Positions 1 to 11,455 of a DNA stretch of 64,000 nucleotides are shown here, piece after piece (position 1 is the stretch's first letter; each line of letters opens with the position of its first letter). Made by a program: the position numbers and the translations under genes. Location: contig RCSZ01000022.1 of NCBI GenBank assembly GCA_014898425.1, positions 1 to 64,000 of the forward strand, in the 5' to 3' direction. The DNA is from Botryotinia globosa. Its lineage: Eukaryota > Ascomycota > Leotiomycetes > Helotiales > Sclerotiniaceae. Below the pieces are notes generated by a model. The model had not been told where the DNA came from, did not search any database, and was given only the letters and a program-made list of their open reading frames with translations.

Positions 1-560
1 TCTTATTCATATTAGTATTATATATTCATTTCATTATTCTTCTTCTTATTATTATTATTATTATTATTTTTCTTATTAATATTCTTATTCATATTAGTAT
101 TATATATTCATTTCATTATTCTTCTTCTTATTATTATTATTATTATTATTTTTCTTCTTTTTTTCATATTTTCTTATTATTATTCTTTTTCTTATTATTA
201 TTCTTATTATTAATATTCTTATTAATATTATTTTTCTTTTCCTTATTATTCTTATTCTTTTTATTCTTCTTATTCTTCTTATTCATATTCTTTATATTCT
301 TTATATTCTTTTTCTTCTTATTCTTATTCTTCTTATTCATATTCTTTATATTCTTTTTCTTATTCTTCTTATTCTTATTCTTTTTATTCTTTTTATTTAT
401 ATTCTAATCATAGTTAGTATTCTTATTTGTATTTTTATTAATATTTTTATTAGTATTCTTATAATTTATATTATTTTTATTAATAATCTTTTTATTTATA
501 TTCTGTTTATTAGTATTCTTTTTATTAATATTCTTTTTATTAGTATTTTTTTTATTAGTA
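1..560. repeat. T/TTA-rich low-complexity tract
   Basis: The tract is almost pure TTATTATTC-type sequence. Its first ~60 bases recur about 82 bases later, so there is a short local duplication. Similar sequence at 3100-3760 precedes the second copy of the downstream repeat block. No coding potential is visible in any frame beyond low-complexity F/I/L runs. Confidence 0.8.
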
Positions 561-1560
561 TTGAGTTAATATTGAAATTTCGATTATGTGATTCAATTAT
601 TCTATACCTTTTTTCGATTGGTCATTATTATATAAATTGAAGCTTTTCTAGAATTAATATAAATCGATCAATTTAAAAGATAATTTAAATTTGTTTTTAG
701 AATTCAATATATTATTAAAAATAAGCTCTAGTTCTTTATAAAATTTTATTAAATTTTCTATTCTATATTGAATTAAAGGTGGTAATTAAATTTATTTATT
801 TTACTGGTTATTATTTTTCTACCTTCAAAAATTATTATAACTTTTTTTTCAACTTTTTCAAAATTAGGGTTATTTCAATTCGATTTTAAAGTTTCAATTC
901 AAAAGCTTTTCGAATTTTAATTTCGAATAAATATTATTCAATTGAATTTCTATTAATTCTTTTTTTTGGATTTTCAAAAAGCTCTAAATTAAAGCCAGGA
1001 GAGGTAGTAACCAATTCGTGACTTTTAATGCTTTTTTGCTGGTTACCATCCCCCTGTTTTTTATAAATTATTATAGCTTTTTCAATCTCTTCAAAATTAG
1101 GGTTATTTCAATTCAATATAGAAACTTTAATAAAAGAGCTTTTCTAAATCTAATTTCGAATAATTATTATTCAATTGAATCTTTATTTATTTCTTTTTTT
1201 AAATTTCAAAAAAACCTTAAATTGAAGTTAGGAGAGATAATAACCAATTGATGATTTTTAATGTTTTTTTGTTAATCACTACCCTTTTATCTTCAAAAAT
1301 TACTATAGCTTTTTTTCAACCTTTTCAAAATTAAGGTTATTTCAATTCAATATAAAAGCTTTAATATAAAAGATTTCGAAATTCTAATTTTATATATAAA
1401 AGATTCAATTGAATCTCTATTCATTTCTTTTTTCAGATTTTCGAAAAGTTCTAAATTGAAGTTAGGAGAGGTAATGATTAATTGGAGTGTTTTTGGTTGA
1501 ATCATTACCCTCCTTAGGGTTGAGGTCACCATTAGTACTGATCACCAATAAAATCCTCGG
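561..1560. repeat. Tandem array of ~235-bp units, block 1
   Basis: The block opens with a unique-looking leader (near 560-800), followed by about three units starting near 818, 1050 and 1280. Each unit carries CTTCAAAAATTACTATAGC-like sequence, then GGGTTATTTCAATT, then a TTTCGAAAAG box, and ends in AGGAGAGGTRRTRA. The whole block, leader included, reappears about 3,200 bp downstream (3762-4770). Differences are mostly C/T and G/A, as expected of RIP. The block ends with AATAAAATCCTCGGAATAAT. No protein-coding signal is visible; the class of repeat is unknown. Confidence 0.75.
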
Positions 1561-1999
1561 AATAATAGTTAGTTTTAAATTCTATTTATAGTAATATATT
1601 ATACATTTTTCGAAATTTCTAATATTTAAGCTTTTATATTAGATTGAAAATTTCATAAAAATAAAGAAAATCGTATTTTTCTAAGTCAAAAACGAACTAA
1701 GTCTGATTTGGATAAAAATTTCATCAATCAATTCAGTTTTTTTTGAAAAGTTTAAAAAAGTTGATTTTAATAAACTAGCTTTAATATTAAGCGAGATATT
1801 CTGTGATATTAGTTAAAATTCTAAAAATAAAATTCAATAAGGAATAATGCTAGTAAAAAAGTAAAAATACTATTAAATCCCAAATTTTTTCTAAATTTCA
1901 AAAATATATATACATATATATATTTAACCTTAAAAACCCTAAATATTTTGTAATACTAGTAAAACTAGTGATACTAGTTAGTAGAGTGTTAGGTCAAAA

Positions 2000-2820
2000 A
2001 AGGTAATAATCAATTCATAACTTTTAATACTTTTTTGTTAATCATTATTCCCCTATCTTCAAAAATTACTATAGTTTTTTTTCAATTTTTTCAAAATTAA
2101 AGTTATTTCAATTTAATATAAAAACTTTTATATAAAGAATTTCGAAATTTTAATTTTATATATAAAAAATTTAATTGAATCTCTATTCATTTCTTTTTTT
2201 AAATTTTCGAAAAGCCTTAAATTAAAATTAGAAGAAGTAATAATCAATTGAAGTGTTTTTGATTAAATTATTATTTCTTTTAGGATTGTAGTCACTACTA
2301 ATGCTGACTATTAATAAAATCCTTGGAATAATATTTAGGGTTATATCAATTGAATATAGAAAGTTTAATATAAAAGCTTTTCGAATTCTAATCTTATATA
2401 TAGAAAATTTAATTAAATCTTTATTAATTTTTTTTTTTAAATTTTCAAAAAACTTTAAATTGAGGTCAGGAAAGGTAATAATCAATTGATAACTTTTAAT
2501 ACTTTTTTGTTAGTCACCACCCCTCTATCTTTAAAAATTACTATAGCTTTTTTTCAACCTCTTCAAAATTAGGGTTATTTCAATTCAATATAAAAGCTTT
2601 GATATAAAAGATTTTGAAATTCTAATTTTATATATAAAAAATTCAATTGAATCTTTATTAATTTCTTTTTTCAGATTTTCGAAAAGCCCTAAATTGAAGC
2701 TAGAAAAGATAATAATTAATTGGAGTGTTTTTGTCTAAATCATTACCCCTTTTAGGATTGGGATCACTACTAATGCTGATTACTAATAAAATCCTCGGAA
2801 TAATAATTAGTTTTTTTTTC
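2000..2820. repeat. Tandem array of ~235-bp units, block 2
   Basis: Three further degenerate units (starting near 2053, 2330 and 2525) of the same family as at 818-1560. The CTTGGAATAAT / CTCGGAATAAT end motif occurs at about 2320 and 2793. The stretch between the blocks (1561-1999) is AT-rich with no recognisable feature. Confidence 0.7.
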
Positions 2821-3761
2821 TTTTAATAATAATAATATATTAATTTTATTTTTTATTTTCTTTAACATTCTTCTTATTTATATTTTTCTTATTTGTATTT
2901 TTCTTATTTATATTTTTCTTATTTATATTTTTCTTATTTATATTTTTCTTATTTATATTTTTCTTATTTATATTCTTTCTAATATTCTTTTCAATAATCT
3001 TATTATTATTCTTTTTTTTTCTTTTTCTTATTTATATTCTTATTAATATTTTAATTATTATTCTTTCTTTTCATAATTATTTTTAATATTTTTTTCTTAA
3101 TATTATTCTTCTTGATATTATTCTTTTTCTTTTTATTCTTTTTCTTATTATTCTTTTTCTTATTATTCTTTTTTTTTAATTCTTTTTCTTATCATTATTA
3201 ATATTCATTTTTTTCTTTTTTCTTTCAAAAATTAATAAATATTAATTTTCTTTTTATTAATATTCTTTTTAATTATATTCTTTTTAATTATATTCTTTTT
3301 TTTATACTTTTCTTTATATCTTTCTTAATATTCTTATTAATATTATCATTCTTTTCAATATTCTCATTAATATTTTTATCTATAATTTGTTTTTTTATAT
3401 TCTTTTTATTTTTCTTTTTCTAATTTCTATTATTTTTATTTATATTCTTCTTTTTTTTATTATTATTTTTCTTTTCTTTATTAATAATCTTCTTATTAAT
3501 ATTTTTCTTATTAATATTCTTTTTATTAATATTCTTTTTATTAATATTCCTATTCTTATTTTTATTAATATTTTTTTTATTAATATTCTTATTTATATTA
3601 ATTTTATATATTCTTTTTATTATTCTTTTTATTATTATTATTTTTTTTCTTTTTTTTTATATTTTCTTATTATTATTCTTTTTCTTATTATTATTCTTAT
3701 TATTAATATTCTTATTAATATTATTTTTCTTTTTTTTATTATTCTTATTATTTTTATTAAT
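2821..3761. repeat. Low-complexity tract with 15-bp minisatellite
   Basis: 2871-2975 holds seven tandem copies of TTCTTATTTATATTT, one with a single G variant. The rest, to 3760, is TTATTAATATTC-type sequence matching part of 150-260. Open frames here are simple-repeat artefacts. Confidence 0.75.
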
Positions 3762-4830
3762 ATTGGGTTAATATTGAAATTTCGATTATGTGATTGAACT
3801 ACCCCATATCTTTTTTCGATTGATCATTATTATACAAATTGAAGCTTTTTTAGAACTAGTATAAATCAATCAATTTAAAAAATAATTTAAATCTTTTTTT
3901 AGAATTCAATATATAAATGAAAATAAATTCTATTTTTTTATAAAATTTTATAAAATTTTTTATTTTATATTGAATTAAAAATAGTAACCAAATTTATTCA
4001 TTTTACTAATCATTACCCTTTTGCCTTCAAAAATTACCATAGCTTTTCTTCAATTTCTTCAAAATTAAGATTATTTCAATTAAATACAAAAACCTCAAAA
4101 TAAAAGATTTCGAAATTCTAATTTCGAATAATTATTATTCAATTGAATCTTTATTAATTTCTTTTTTCGGATTTTCGAAAAGTTTTAAATTTAAATTAAA
4201 AAAAATAATAACTAATTCATAACTTTTAATACTTTTTCGTTGATTATTACCCCCCTGTTTTTTATAAATTACCATAACTTTTTCAATCTCTTCAAAATTA
4301 GGGTTATTTCAATTCAATATAAAAACCCTATTATAAAAACTACTCGAAATTCTAATTTTGAATAAATATAATTCAATTGAATCTCTATTAATTTCTTTTT
4401 TCAGAATTCCAAAAAGCCTTAAATTAAAACCAAAAAAGGTGGTGACCAATTGATGACTTTTAATACTTTTTCACTAATCACCACCCCCCTGTTTTCAAAA
4501 ATTACCATAGCTTTTTTTCAACCTTTTCAAAATTAGGGTTATTTCAATTGAATACAAAAACCTTAATATAAAAGATTTCGAAATTCTAATTTCAAATAAA
4601 TATAATTCAATTGAATCTCTATTAAATTCTTTTTTCAGATTTTCGAAAAGCCCTAAATTAAAGCCAGGAGAGGTGGTGATCAATTGGAGCGTTTTTGGCT
4701 AGGTCACCACCCCCTTTAGGGTTGTGGTTACTACTAGTGCTGACCACCAATAAAATCCTCGGAATAATAGTTAGGTTATTACTAATACTAACCACCAATA
4801 AAATCCTTGGAATAATAGTTAGGAATTAAT
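3762..4830. repeat. Tandem array of ~235-bp units, block 3
   Basis: Second copy of the leader plus three units seen at 561-1560, offset about 3,200 bp. This block is the least mutated. It shows that each unit is bounded by short inverted repeats: TCACCACC at 4478-4485 and GGTGGTGA at 4672-4679, with a further GGTCACCACC at 4702-4711. The end motif (T/C)CGGAATAATAGTTAGG occurs twice, near 4755 and 4800. Confidence 0.75.
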
Positions 4831-5289
4831 TGATTACTAATAAAAGTCAATTTTAAAACTATATAGATTTAATTAGGATTTACGATTATCTCAAATTTCG
4901 AAATTCAAAACTCGATAAGTCACTTTATAAAGAAATCTTTTAAATACCAACTTTTATATGCTCATTTTAAATTAAAATCTTATATTAATATCTCAACCTA
5001 TAAAGTAATGTTATATCTATTATATATAAACATGTCTAGATAAGCATGCTTATCAGCGGGTGTATGAGCTGATGGGACATTTTTAAATTTATAATAAATT
5101 TATAGTAAATTTTATCCTGAATTAATTATTCCTAGCTCTTATTACGTCATTATTTTATATAGAATATATCATTACATTTATAAATTAATGACAAATGAGA
5201 TCATTCAAACTCAATACATGAAGCGAAAATTACGCTTTCGTTTACTCTTAATCTTACAAATAAATAGACTTCATTCAAGGATTGGAATT
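4831..5289. other. Transition from AT-rich to balanced sequence
   Basis: No gene is visible. The only structure noticed is a perfect 16-bp palindrome, GATAAGCATGCTTATC, at 5039-5054. Confidence 0.5.
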
Positions 5290-5815
5290 TTCAATTGAGT
5301 TGAAAGGACATTCTAAAGGTACTCAGTTTCCGCTCATTCTTTGGTCTGCGGAGAACCGATCTCGAGCTGGTGTATACCCATGGATTTCAGCCCCAGAAAT
5401 TCAAACGAGTACAAATACCTAATACATAATGCAAATCTGCCCGGGCGCTAGGAAAACTTTGAATATTGGTGTCTAACAATATCCTGGGGGAAACCCAGGT
5501 TTTACCCTTGCATTATCACCTGAGAGATTTTGAAGGGGTACGGGAAGGTCATTCTTTGGTAAAATCTGAAATGACGAGATGTGTACAGGTGCCCAATACT
5601 TTAAAATCTATTTATTTTCCTGAGAGTAATAATCACTAAGTATGAATTATCCCCGCAGCAGCTTGATATGAATGATTTACGAGAAGGTGTAATAATAGGA
5701 TTGAGTCTTGGTATGGTTATCAAACTGATTGTCAGAGCTAATAGGAAGAATAAACAGGAGCCAATTCTGCTCCACATTTCAAACTCCGGCATTCAAGGGG
5801 TTAGATAACATGATC
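5290..5815 (+). pseudogene. Possible decayed multi-exon gene fragment
   Basis: Three protein-like stretches lie in succession but in different frames. One encodes KDILKVLSFRSFFGLRRTD (about 5310-5408). A second, after a possible 43-bp intron, encodes ENFEYWCLTISWGKPR (from about 5451). The last encodes LREGVIIGLSLGMVIKLI followed by a basic stretch and a stop near 5807. The last piece contains a plausible membrane segment. No start codon or consistent splice phases join them. This may be a broken gene or chance; I do not recognise a family. Confidence 0.2.
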
Positions 5816-5969
5816 ATTCTAGATATAGCGTGTTACGTGCGCAAATGCTTATCTGATGTAAGTTATACTGTATAGTGCATGTACTCATATTGTTCTATCT
5901 GTAGCTCTGGCTGGAATCTATGATATAGGTTTCATTCGTCCACTGTGAAATCCAATCCTCGTCCCTCTC

Positions 5970-7655
5970 TCAATCTTCCCTTAATCCTCCCAGCCAAATT
6001 TCCACCGCTCCCTCCATTTCCTTCGCAAACTCTTTCCTTCCCATCTCCCATCTCCCAACCTCCTCTATCCACTGAAACAACATCTTGATCTCACTCTTGT
6101 CTTCCTCATTCTCACTCATCCCAATCTCACCACCCCTCTCAATCTTTTTGATCTCCATCGGAATACTTGGAAAACATCCACAATACATCACATCCTCATT
6201 CCCATGTCCATTCTTATTTCCACCGCTATTCCCCTTCCCCATTTGCTTGTCATCAGCAAAAACATACCACCACCCCATCACATCCTCCCACGCCATTATC
6301 TGCGCCTCAAACATCTGCTTCAGCCACTTGTTCTCTACAAGCAACTCATCAAGCAGACCTCTACCCACCACACCCCCATATATTGCCTCAATTTCCCGTT
6401 CCATTTCCGCCCACTCCACCCCACTAATTCCCTTCTCTCGCATCTCCTTCACACACTTCCTCACCCCCTCCTTGTTCTCCACTATCGAAATACCCCTCAC
6501 CATCCCCTCAACCCCCACAATCAAATTATTCACTTCCTCCGCTCCTCCGGCCAATAAGCCCACACTATGCTCCATCTCGTCTCTATACTCGTTCAGCGTC
6601 TTTCTAATATTCCCTAATTTGACTCTTGCTTCATCGTGTAACTTTCCAATATGTCTTCCCTTTCTCCAGAACCGTCGTTCTTTCTTTGCTGTCTCAATCT
6701 CTCCGATAGCCTTTTTGAAAAGGTTGATGTCGCTGGTAATTGAGGAGGAGGTTGAGCGGGAGGAATGGGATAGTAATTGGAGAGTTGTGAGATAGCTGGT
6801 AAGATGTGTTGTATATGTAATGTCTAGGGAAGAGAGGAGGTCGGTGAGCGTTGTTAGGTTATAAGTGAAGAGAGGAAATGGAGAGCAGTTCGTGGATTGG
6901 AATCCGGATTCTGGTTTTGAAGGCGAAAAGTAGTAGTAATCAATGGTGTAGTTGAGGGTTGAAATTATTTGCGACAGAGTTGTGATGGTCGGTGTTAGAG
7001 AGAGATTTGGGGGGAGAGATTGAAGAGTAGTTGTAAAGACATCTGGTTCAGGTTTTGGAGGACATTTTTGTGAGAAGGAGGAGGATGTGAATGAGAAAGA
7101 TGCAAATGAGAATGGTTTTGGTTTTGATTTCGATGTTGACTTTGATGGGATGGGTTTGAAGATGTAGGTTGATGTAGGAGTGAAATCGTTGTTAGAGTGA
7201 GAATAGTCGTTATTGGTATTGCCATCAGCACCTATTCCTCCGAGCCCCCCCAAAATCCATCCAAAACCTGACATTACACCACTCACTCCTCCTAGCACCC
7301 CTGTCATTACACCGCTTACTCCTCCCACAACCCCTGACTTTGCACTACTCACTCCTCCCACAAATCCTGATTTTGTATAACCCCAAAAACAACTAATCGG
7401 ATGACAACAACACCAAACAGAACTATTGATGAGTTCCACTATTCTCAATAGATGATAAAGTTGATTTTGGAAGATACAAAGCAAAGAAACAAATATGATG
7501 AATTGACAGAGCCAATGATCCCTAATGAATTTCATGGGATTTGAAAAGACTTGAACAATGTAACCCTGTTTCTTTTTAGTGGTGCGAGTACTAGTGCGAG
7601 TGTGGTTGCTGGTGCGGGGTTTTGATGAACCGGATTTAGTGTTGGAGGAAGACAT
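5970..7655 (-). CDS. Hypothetical membrane-anchored protein
   Basis: Intron-free frame. The longest version starts at 7814 (614 aa), but the ATG at 7655 lies in a good fungal context (CAACAATGTC) and opens a typical S/T/K-rich head, so a 561-aa product is preferred. Counting from that start: a basic Ser/Thr-rich head (1-37), one hydrophobic segment at about 48-65 (WLCQFIIFVSLLCIF), then tandem 11-residue Gly/Val repeats of the GGVSGVM type (about 96-140), a Ser/Thr/Pro-rich stretch, and a mainly charged helical C-terminal half. The plan suggests a single-pass membrane protein with a long helical domain. No catalytic motif is seen and no family is recognised. It stands alone in its island with no neighbour within 2 kb. 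Confidence 0.8.
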   Translation of the reverse strand: MSSSNTKSGSSKPRTSNHTRTSTRTTKKKQGYIVQVFSNPMKFIRDHWLCQFIIFVSLLCIFQNQLYHLLRIVELINSSVWCCCHPISCFWGYTKSGFVGGVSSAKSGVVGGVSGVMTGVLGGVSGVMSGFGWILGGLGGIGADGNTNNDYSHSNNDFTPTSTYIFKPIPSKSTSKSKPKPFSFASFSFTSSSFSQKCPPKPEPDVFTTTLQSLPPNLSLTPTITTLSQIISTLNYTIDYYYFSPSKPESGFQSTNCSPFPLFTYNLTTLTDLLSSLDITYTTHLTSYLTTLQLLSHSSRSTSSSITSDINLFKKAIGEIETAKKERRFWRKGRHIGKLHDEARVKLGNIRKTLNEYRDEMEHSVGLLAGGAEEVNNLIVGVEGMVRGISIVENKEGVRKCVKEMREKGISGVEWAEMEREIEAIYGGVVGRGLLDELLVENKWLKQMFEAQIMAWEDVMGWWYVFADDKQMGKGNSGGNKNGHGNEDVMYCGCFPSIPMEIKKIERGGEIGMSENEEDKSEIKMLFQWIEEVGRWEMGRKEFAKEMEGAVEIWLGGLRED

Positions 7656-7814
7656 TGTTGATATTGATATTGATGGATCAAAGTGTGAAGAGTCAAAAAA
7701 GAAGAAGGATGGTCTTCCACCTTTAAAGTATAGGTGTTGATGTAGTTGAAACAAGCTCATGCTCTTAGAATCCAGTAGATTGAGATTGTTCCATTGTCTT
7801 AGATGTGAATTCAT

Positions 7815-9960
7815 GGGACCCTTGGTGCTCGTATCAAAAGGAAAGAGATAGAAAAAAGGTTTCAGAATGAAGCTGATACGCCATTGATGAAATGGAGATA
7901 TGTCGATGTATTTCTTGTATTCTATTCGCTTGTTGATAAGTTAATTAATTAATTCGCAGATAGTAGTTATGTACGCCGAGCACACTATACGCCACAGGGA
8001 TTTGGAGATCACCATTTTGTTTTCGTTGGGAACCTTGGAAGTCAACAAAAACATAGTTCAGCCCAAAAATAGCTCATTCTCGAGAACAACTAACATGCTT
8101 GTGTACTGTCTATGTAGTGCGACTTGTTCCTTATACTACTATACCCCTTTTTCCCAGTATCGCTTACTTCATCCGATCTCATTCATCCATCAGATACTAT
8201 AATAGCCCGTTTTCCATACAAAAAACACATGTATGTAGCACAGTCTAACCTTCAGCATATTAATTAGATTAATTACCATACTACACTGACTTCGTTTTCT
8301 TCATCTCATTTATTGAATCATGATTTAAAGATCAAGATAGTTGTTGATAAGGTGTAAAAGTTCGATTCATACTATACCCCTCTAGTCGTGTCCTATCCGC
8401 GATCACCTTGAGAAAAAGAGAGATGGAATGTTGACATCAAAGTCGCGAAATTTAATGAGGAACTCCCATGCGTTCAAACTCTTTTACCATAACTAAGAAC
8501 AATACTACACTGTAATTTATTGTTGTTACAACTTGATATTAACGAAAGTAAGAAGGTGAAGTCACTTATTACAGGCATTCACGCGTGTCGTTATATGTGC
8601 TATGCCGATTGAGCCCGTTCTCGCCAATGTCCAACGCAGATTCTAGGATAGAGAAATAATATCTAGAAAGCATTAATAAACATTGAGGAATATCACAAAT
8701 ATCTAAGAGAATAGCGATATAAAAAATGAGTACATGGATTGATGGGAGACTTCCTAACTTTCAAATTTTTTGACAAATTTCTTTTTCAATTGTTTGATAT
8801 CAGAATTAGGTTTTTGGTTGTTTCATTCCTAATGAACAATTGTAATGATCTCTAAGACATACCACTTGATATAACATGAGATACTTACAAATTCATTTGG
8901 CAGTGTCGCGTCATCCGTACACCCACTGGTAATCTTTAAAAGGAGAATTTGTAGCCGATTTAAATCCGGATATTATGAAGCATGATCTAGATGGGTGGAG
9001 AGGGTATTAATGAAAAGGTCAATATTCGCTGAAGGAGCGATTCTGCAGAGTTTCCAAACCATGTCACAACGAGGGCCGGAACATGTGGCAACGCAGTATG
9101 AAGAATAGTAATGCATTAGTAAATTATAGCCGGTAGTCAGTTTTCTGTTGTTCTTGTAATTCAAGCTGAGAAATAACCCACTGCTATCCAAAAATCACAA
9201 CTTACAGACCTGAATAACCAGGAATTGACTATCCCAGCTGTAGGTAGTTACTCGGAAACACTGATATTCCTATTTTCAGTCAAGTTAAGTCGAGTATTGA
9301 TATTCCAAGCTTGGTTTAAAGAATATAATTCTGAAGATTATGTGATCTTGAGCTTATAACTTAGAGACTGATTCCTGAGCTCTTGGAATTCTAATCGGAG
9401 TCTACGATTTGAGGGTTGTCCATTTGTGATGATGATAGGTTAACTTTTCAGAATGATGATGGAATTCATTATATTGGAATGTGATTCAAGGTTTAACAAT
9501 AAATTTTCTCGAAATTCTCAAGATTCAGAAAATTCCCTCTTTTCTAAGTGAATAGAAGAATAAATAATGAATGAGCCAAAACGTCTAAATCCTAGCCCAA
9601 AGATCCTTTTAAAGACCCCCCGACTCATCTAAAGAACCACACACCATATAAGTTTACACCACCCCTCTGAAAAAACCCTTCTTAAAATAACCCTCTCATT
9701 CCCACGCAAATAACAAGTACTCAACTCCCCTTAGTCAATACTATAGGGTATCTCCCCATCTATCTATCTCATTAAGATACTCTAATATACATATATATAT
9801 ATATGTATAAGTCATGTCAGAACCTATCAGCACGTAGATCATGCCTGGATTAAAATATCTAATTCCAATCACGAGACGCCGACTGACTGGATCCCGGCTT
9901 TCATCTCGAACTCGAGCCATCTCTAGCTTAGCTACCGAGGCCTATTTGAATCATTCTATT
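7815..9960. other. Gene-poor balanced-composition sequence
   Basis: Upstream region of the 5970-7655 gene, then intergenic DNA. Short open frames (an ATG frame at 7969-8202 and a minus frame at 8973-9191) lack introns, good context or recognisable motifs and are not called. Composition falls to AT-rich from about 9950. Confidence 0.5.
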
Positions 9961-10084
9961 AATATACTAAAAATAGAATTCTATGTAAATAAATTAAAAA
10001 TTGAAATTTATATAACATGACCATTAGATTTTAGAGAAAATATTTGCATCATTTAAAATACAATCTTATTATATATGATTATTA

Positions 10085-11268
10085 GGGGTCTGCGAGCTCC
10101 CGGACCCCTTGCTTTTTGAGAAAGTATTATATAATTATATTTATAATTGTAAAAATCTAAAAAAAGAAATTTTATTGAGGCTTACAGGTGAAGTCGGTTT
10201 ATTTCATTTTATTTAGATTTTTTAATTTTATTTAGATTTTAGTGGGTTATATTACTTCAAATTATTGATTATATTATTGAACTACAAAAGCTATAATATT
10301 AAAATAATTTTTATTAATATTAGATCAGCTATATTCAATATAAATCTTTTTTAATTGATTATATAAACTCTAATTATATTTATATTACTTTAACTTCAAT
10401 CCTTTATAAAAATATTAATTTTGAAACTAGTATTATAAGAATTATATTATTTGAAAGCCTTTAGTTTTTTATATATAGTTATTACTTTTCCTTCTTTTTG
10501 TTCAATTTATATTAATTGGAATAAACTAATTTAAATAATTTCATTAAAAAAGTCTAGAGTTTTATATTATAAAATTTATATTATACAAACTTCAATCTTT
10601 TATAAAAACCTTAGTTTTGAAATTAGTATTATAAAAATTATATTATTTGAAAGCTTTTAATTTCTTATATATGGTTATCACTTTTTCTTTTTTTATTCAA
10701 TTTATATTAGTTAAAATAAGTTAATTTAAATGATTTTGTTGAAAAAGCTTAGGGCTTGCACTATGGCTACAATGCCAAGGAAGTCGAGCTAATCAGATCG
10801 CTTGAATCGGGTCTCACTAAGTGAGAGTTTCTTATTTTTCGTGTATATATAGTAGAACTTGATTATATCGGAATGAAATATTTAACCAATCAAATCTGGT
10901 ATAAATAAGATTCCGGTATAAAAAATAATGGTCTAAGTGTTTCCATCAAAATTTATATCCGATTTCAGCTTTAAACCCCGATATTTTCGAAAAAATTATT
11001 ATGTGATAATATCCAATCAAGCTTATTAATACCAAAAAATGTTATTAAGCTAAATTCACTATCAAAACTTCTATCGGATTCTTGAAAAATCAATTCGGTA
11101 TTCCGGTTTTATTTAAAAATCCGATATTATTATATAAAAAGTCATCAAATCAGGAAATTTTTTCGGTATATCTAAGATTCCGGTATATCCCAATCCGGTA
11201 TAGTCAAATTTTATTGTACAATATTAATACCTCACGAGTGACAAGAATATTAAGGAGGTAAACCTTTA
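10085..11268 (+). repeat. Element A, copy 1 (interrupted by a MITE)
   Basis: Dispersed repeat defined here by comparison with 11778-12658 and 47523-48157. It opens with an unusually GC-rich head (GGGGTCTGCGAG followed by CCCGGACCCC) that resists the AT drift of the rest. It continues with GAGAAAGTATTATATAATT and a GAAGTCGGTTTA box, and ends in AATATTAAGGAGGTAAACC, where GGAGGT/ACCTCC-type sequence can form a small hairpin. No open frame survives. A 367-bp MITE sits near its 3' end (10850-11216). Class unknown: no terminal inverted or direct repeats are visible. Confidence 0.65.
10850..11216. mobile_element. pogo-type MITE, 367 bp
   Basis: Non-coding element absent from the two other well-preserved copies of the host repeat. 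Flanked by TA on both sides (10848-10849, 11217-11218). The 22-bp terminal inverted repeats read TAGTAGAACTTGATTATATC... on the left and CAATAAAATTTGACTATACC... on the right complement. Every mismatch between them is a transition, so the unmutated end would be CAGTAGAACTTGACTATACC. A CAGT(A/N)GA terminus with a TA target is known of pogo/Tigger elements. Several CCGGTATA motifs recur near the right end. A parent transposase is not in the window. Confidence 0.75.
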
Positions 11269-11455
11269 ATAAGAATTATTTATAATATATCCTTATTTTC
11301 TAATTATTATAATAACACTAATAATAATATTGTTATTATTATTATATTATAAATCTTACTTTTTATTAAATCTTTTAAATTCATATAATTACTTTAATAT
11401 ATATGACTTTATAATAGATAAATTGTTAAGTTTATTTGTTCTTTAATTAAGTTTT

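Noticed and set aside
3387..3797. 136-codon F/I/L/N-rich frame
   Set aside because: It is translated TTATTAATATTC-type simple repeat, with no coding composition.
6085..6795. 236-codon plus-strand frame
   Set aside because: Lies antisense within the 5970-7655 gene; a Ser/Pro/Thr-rich shadow of the real frame.
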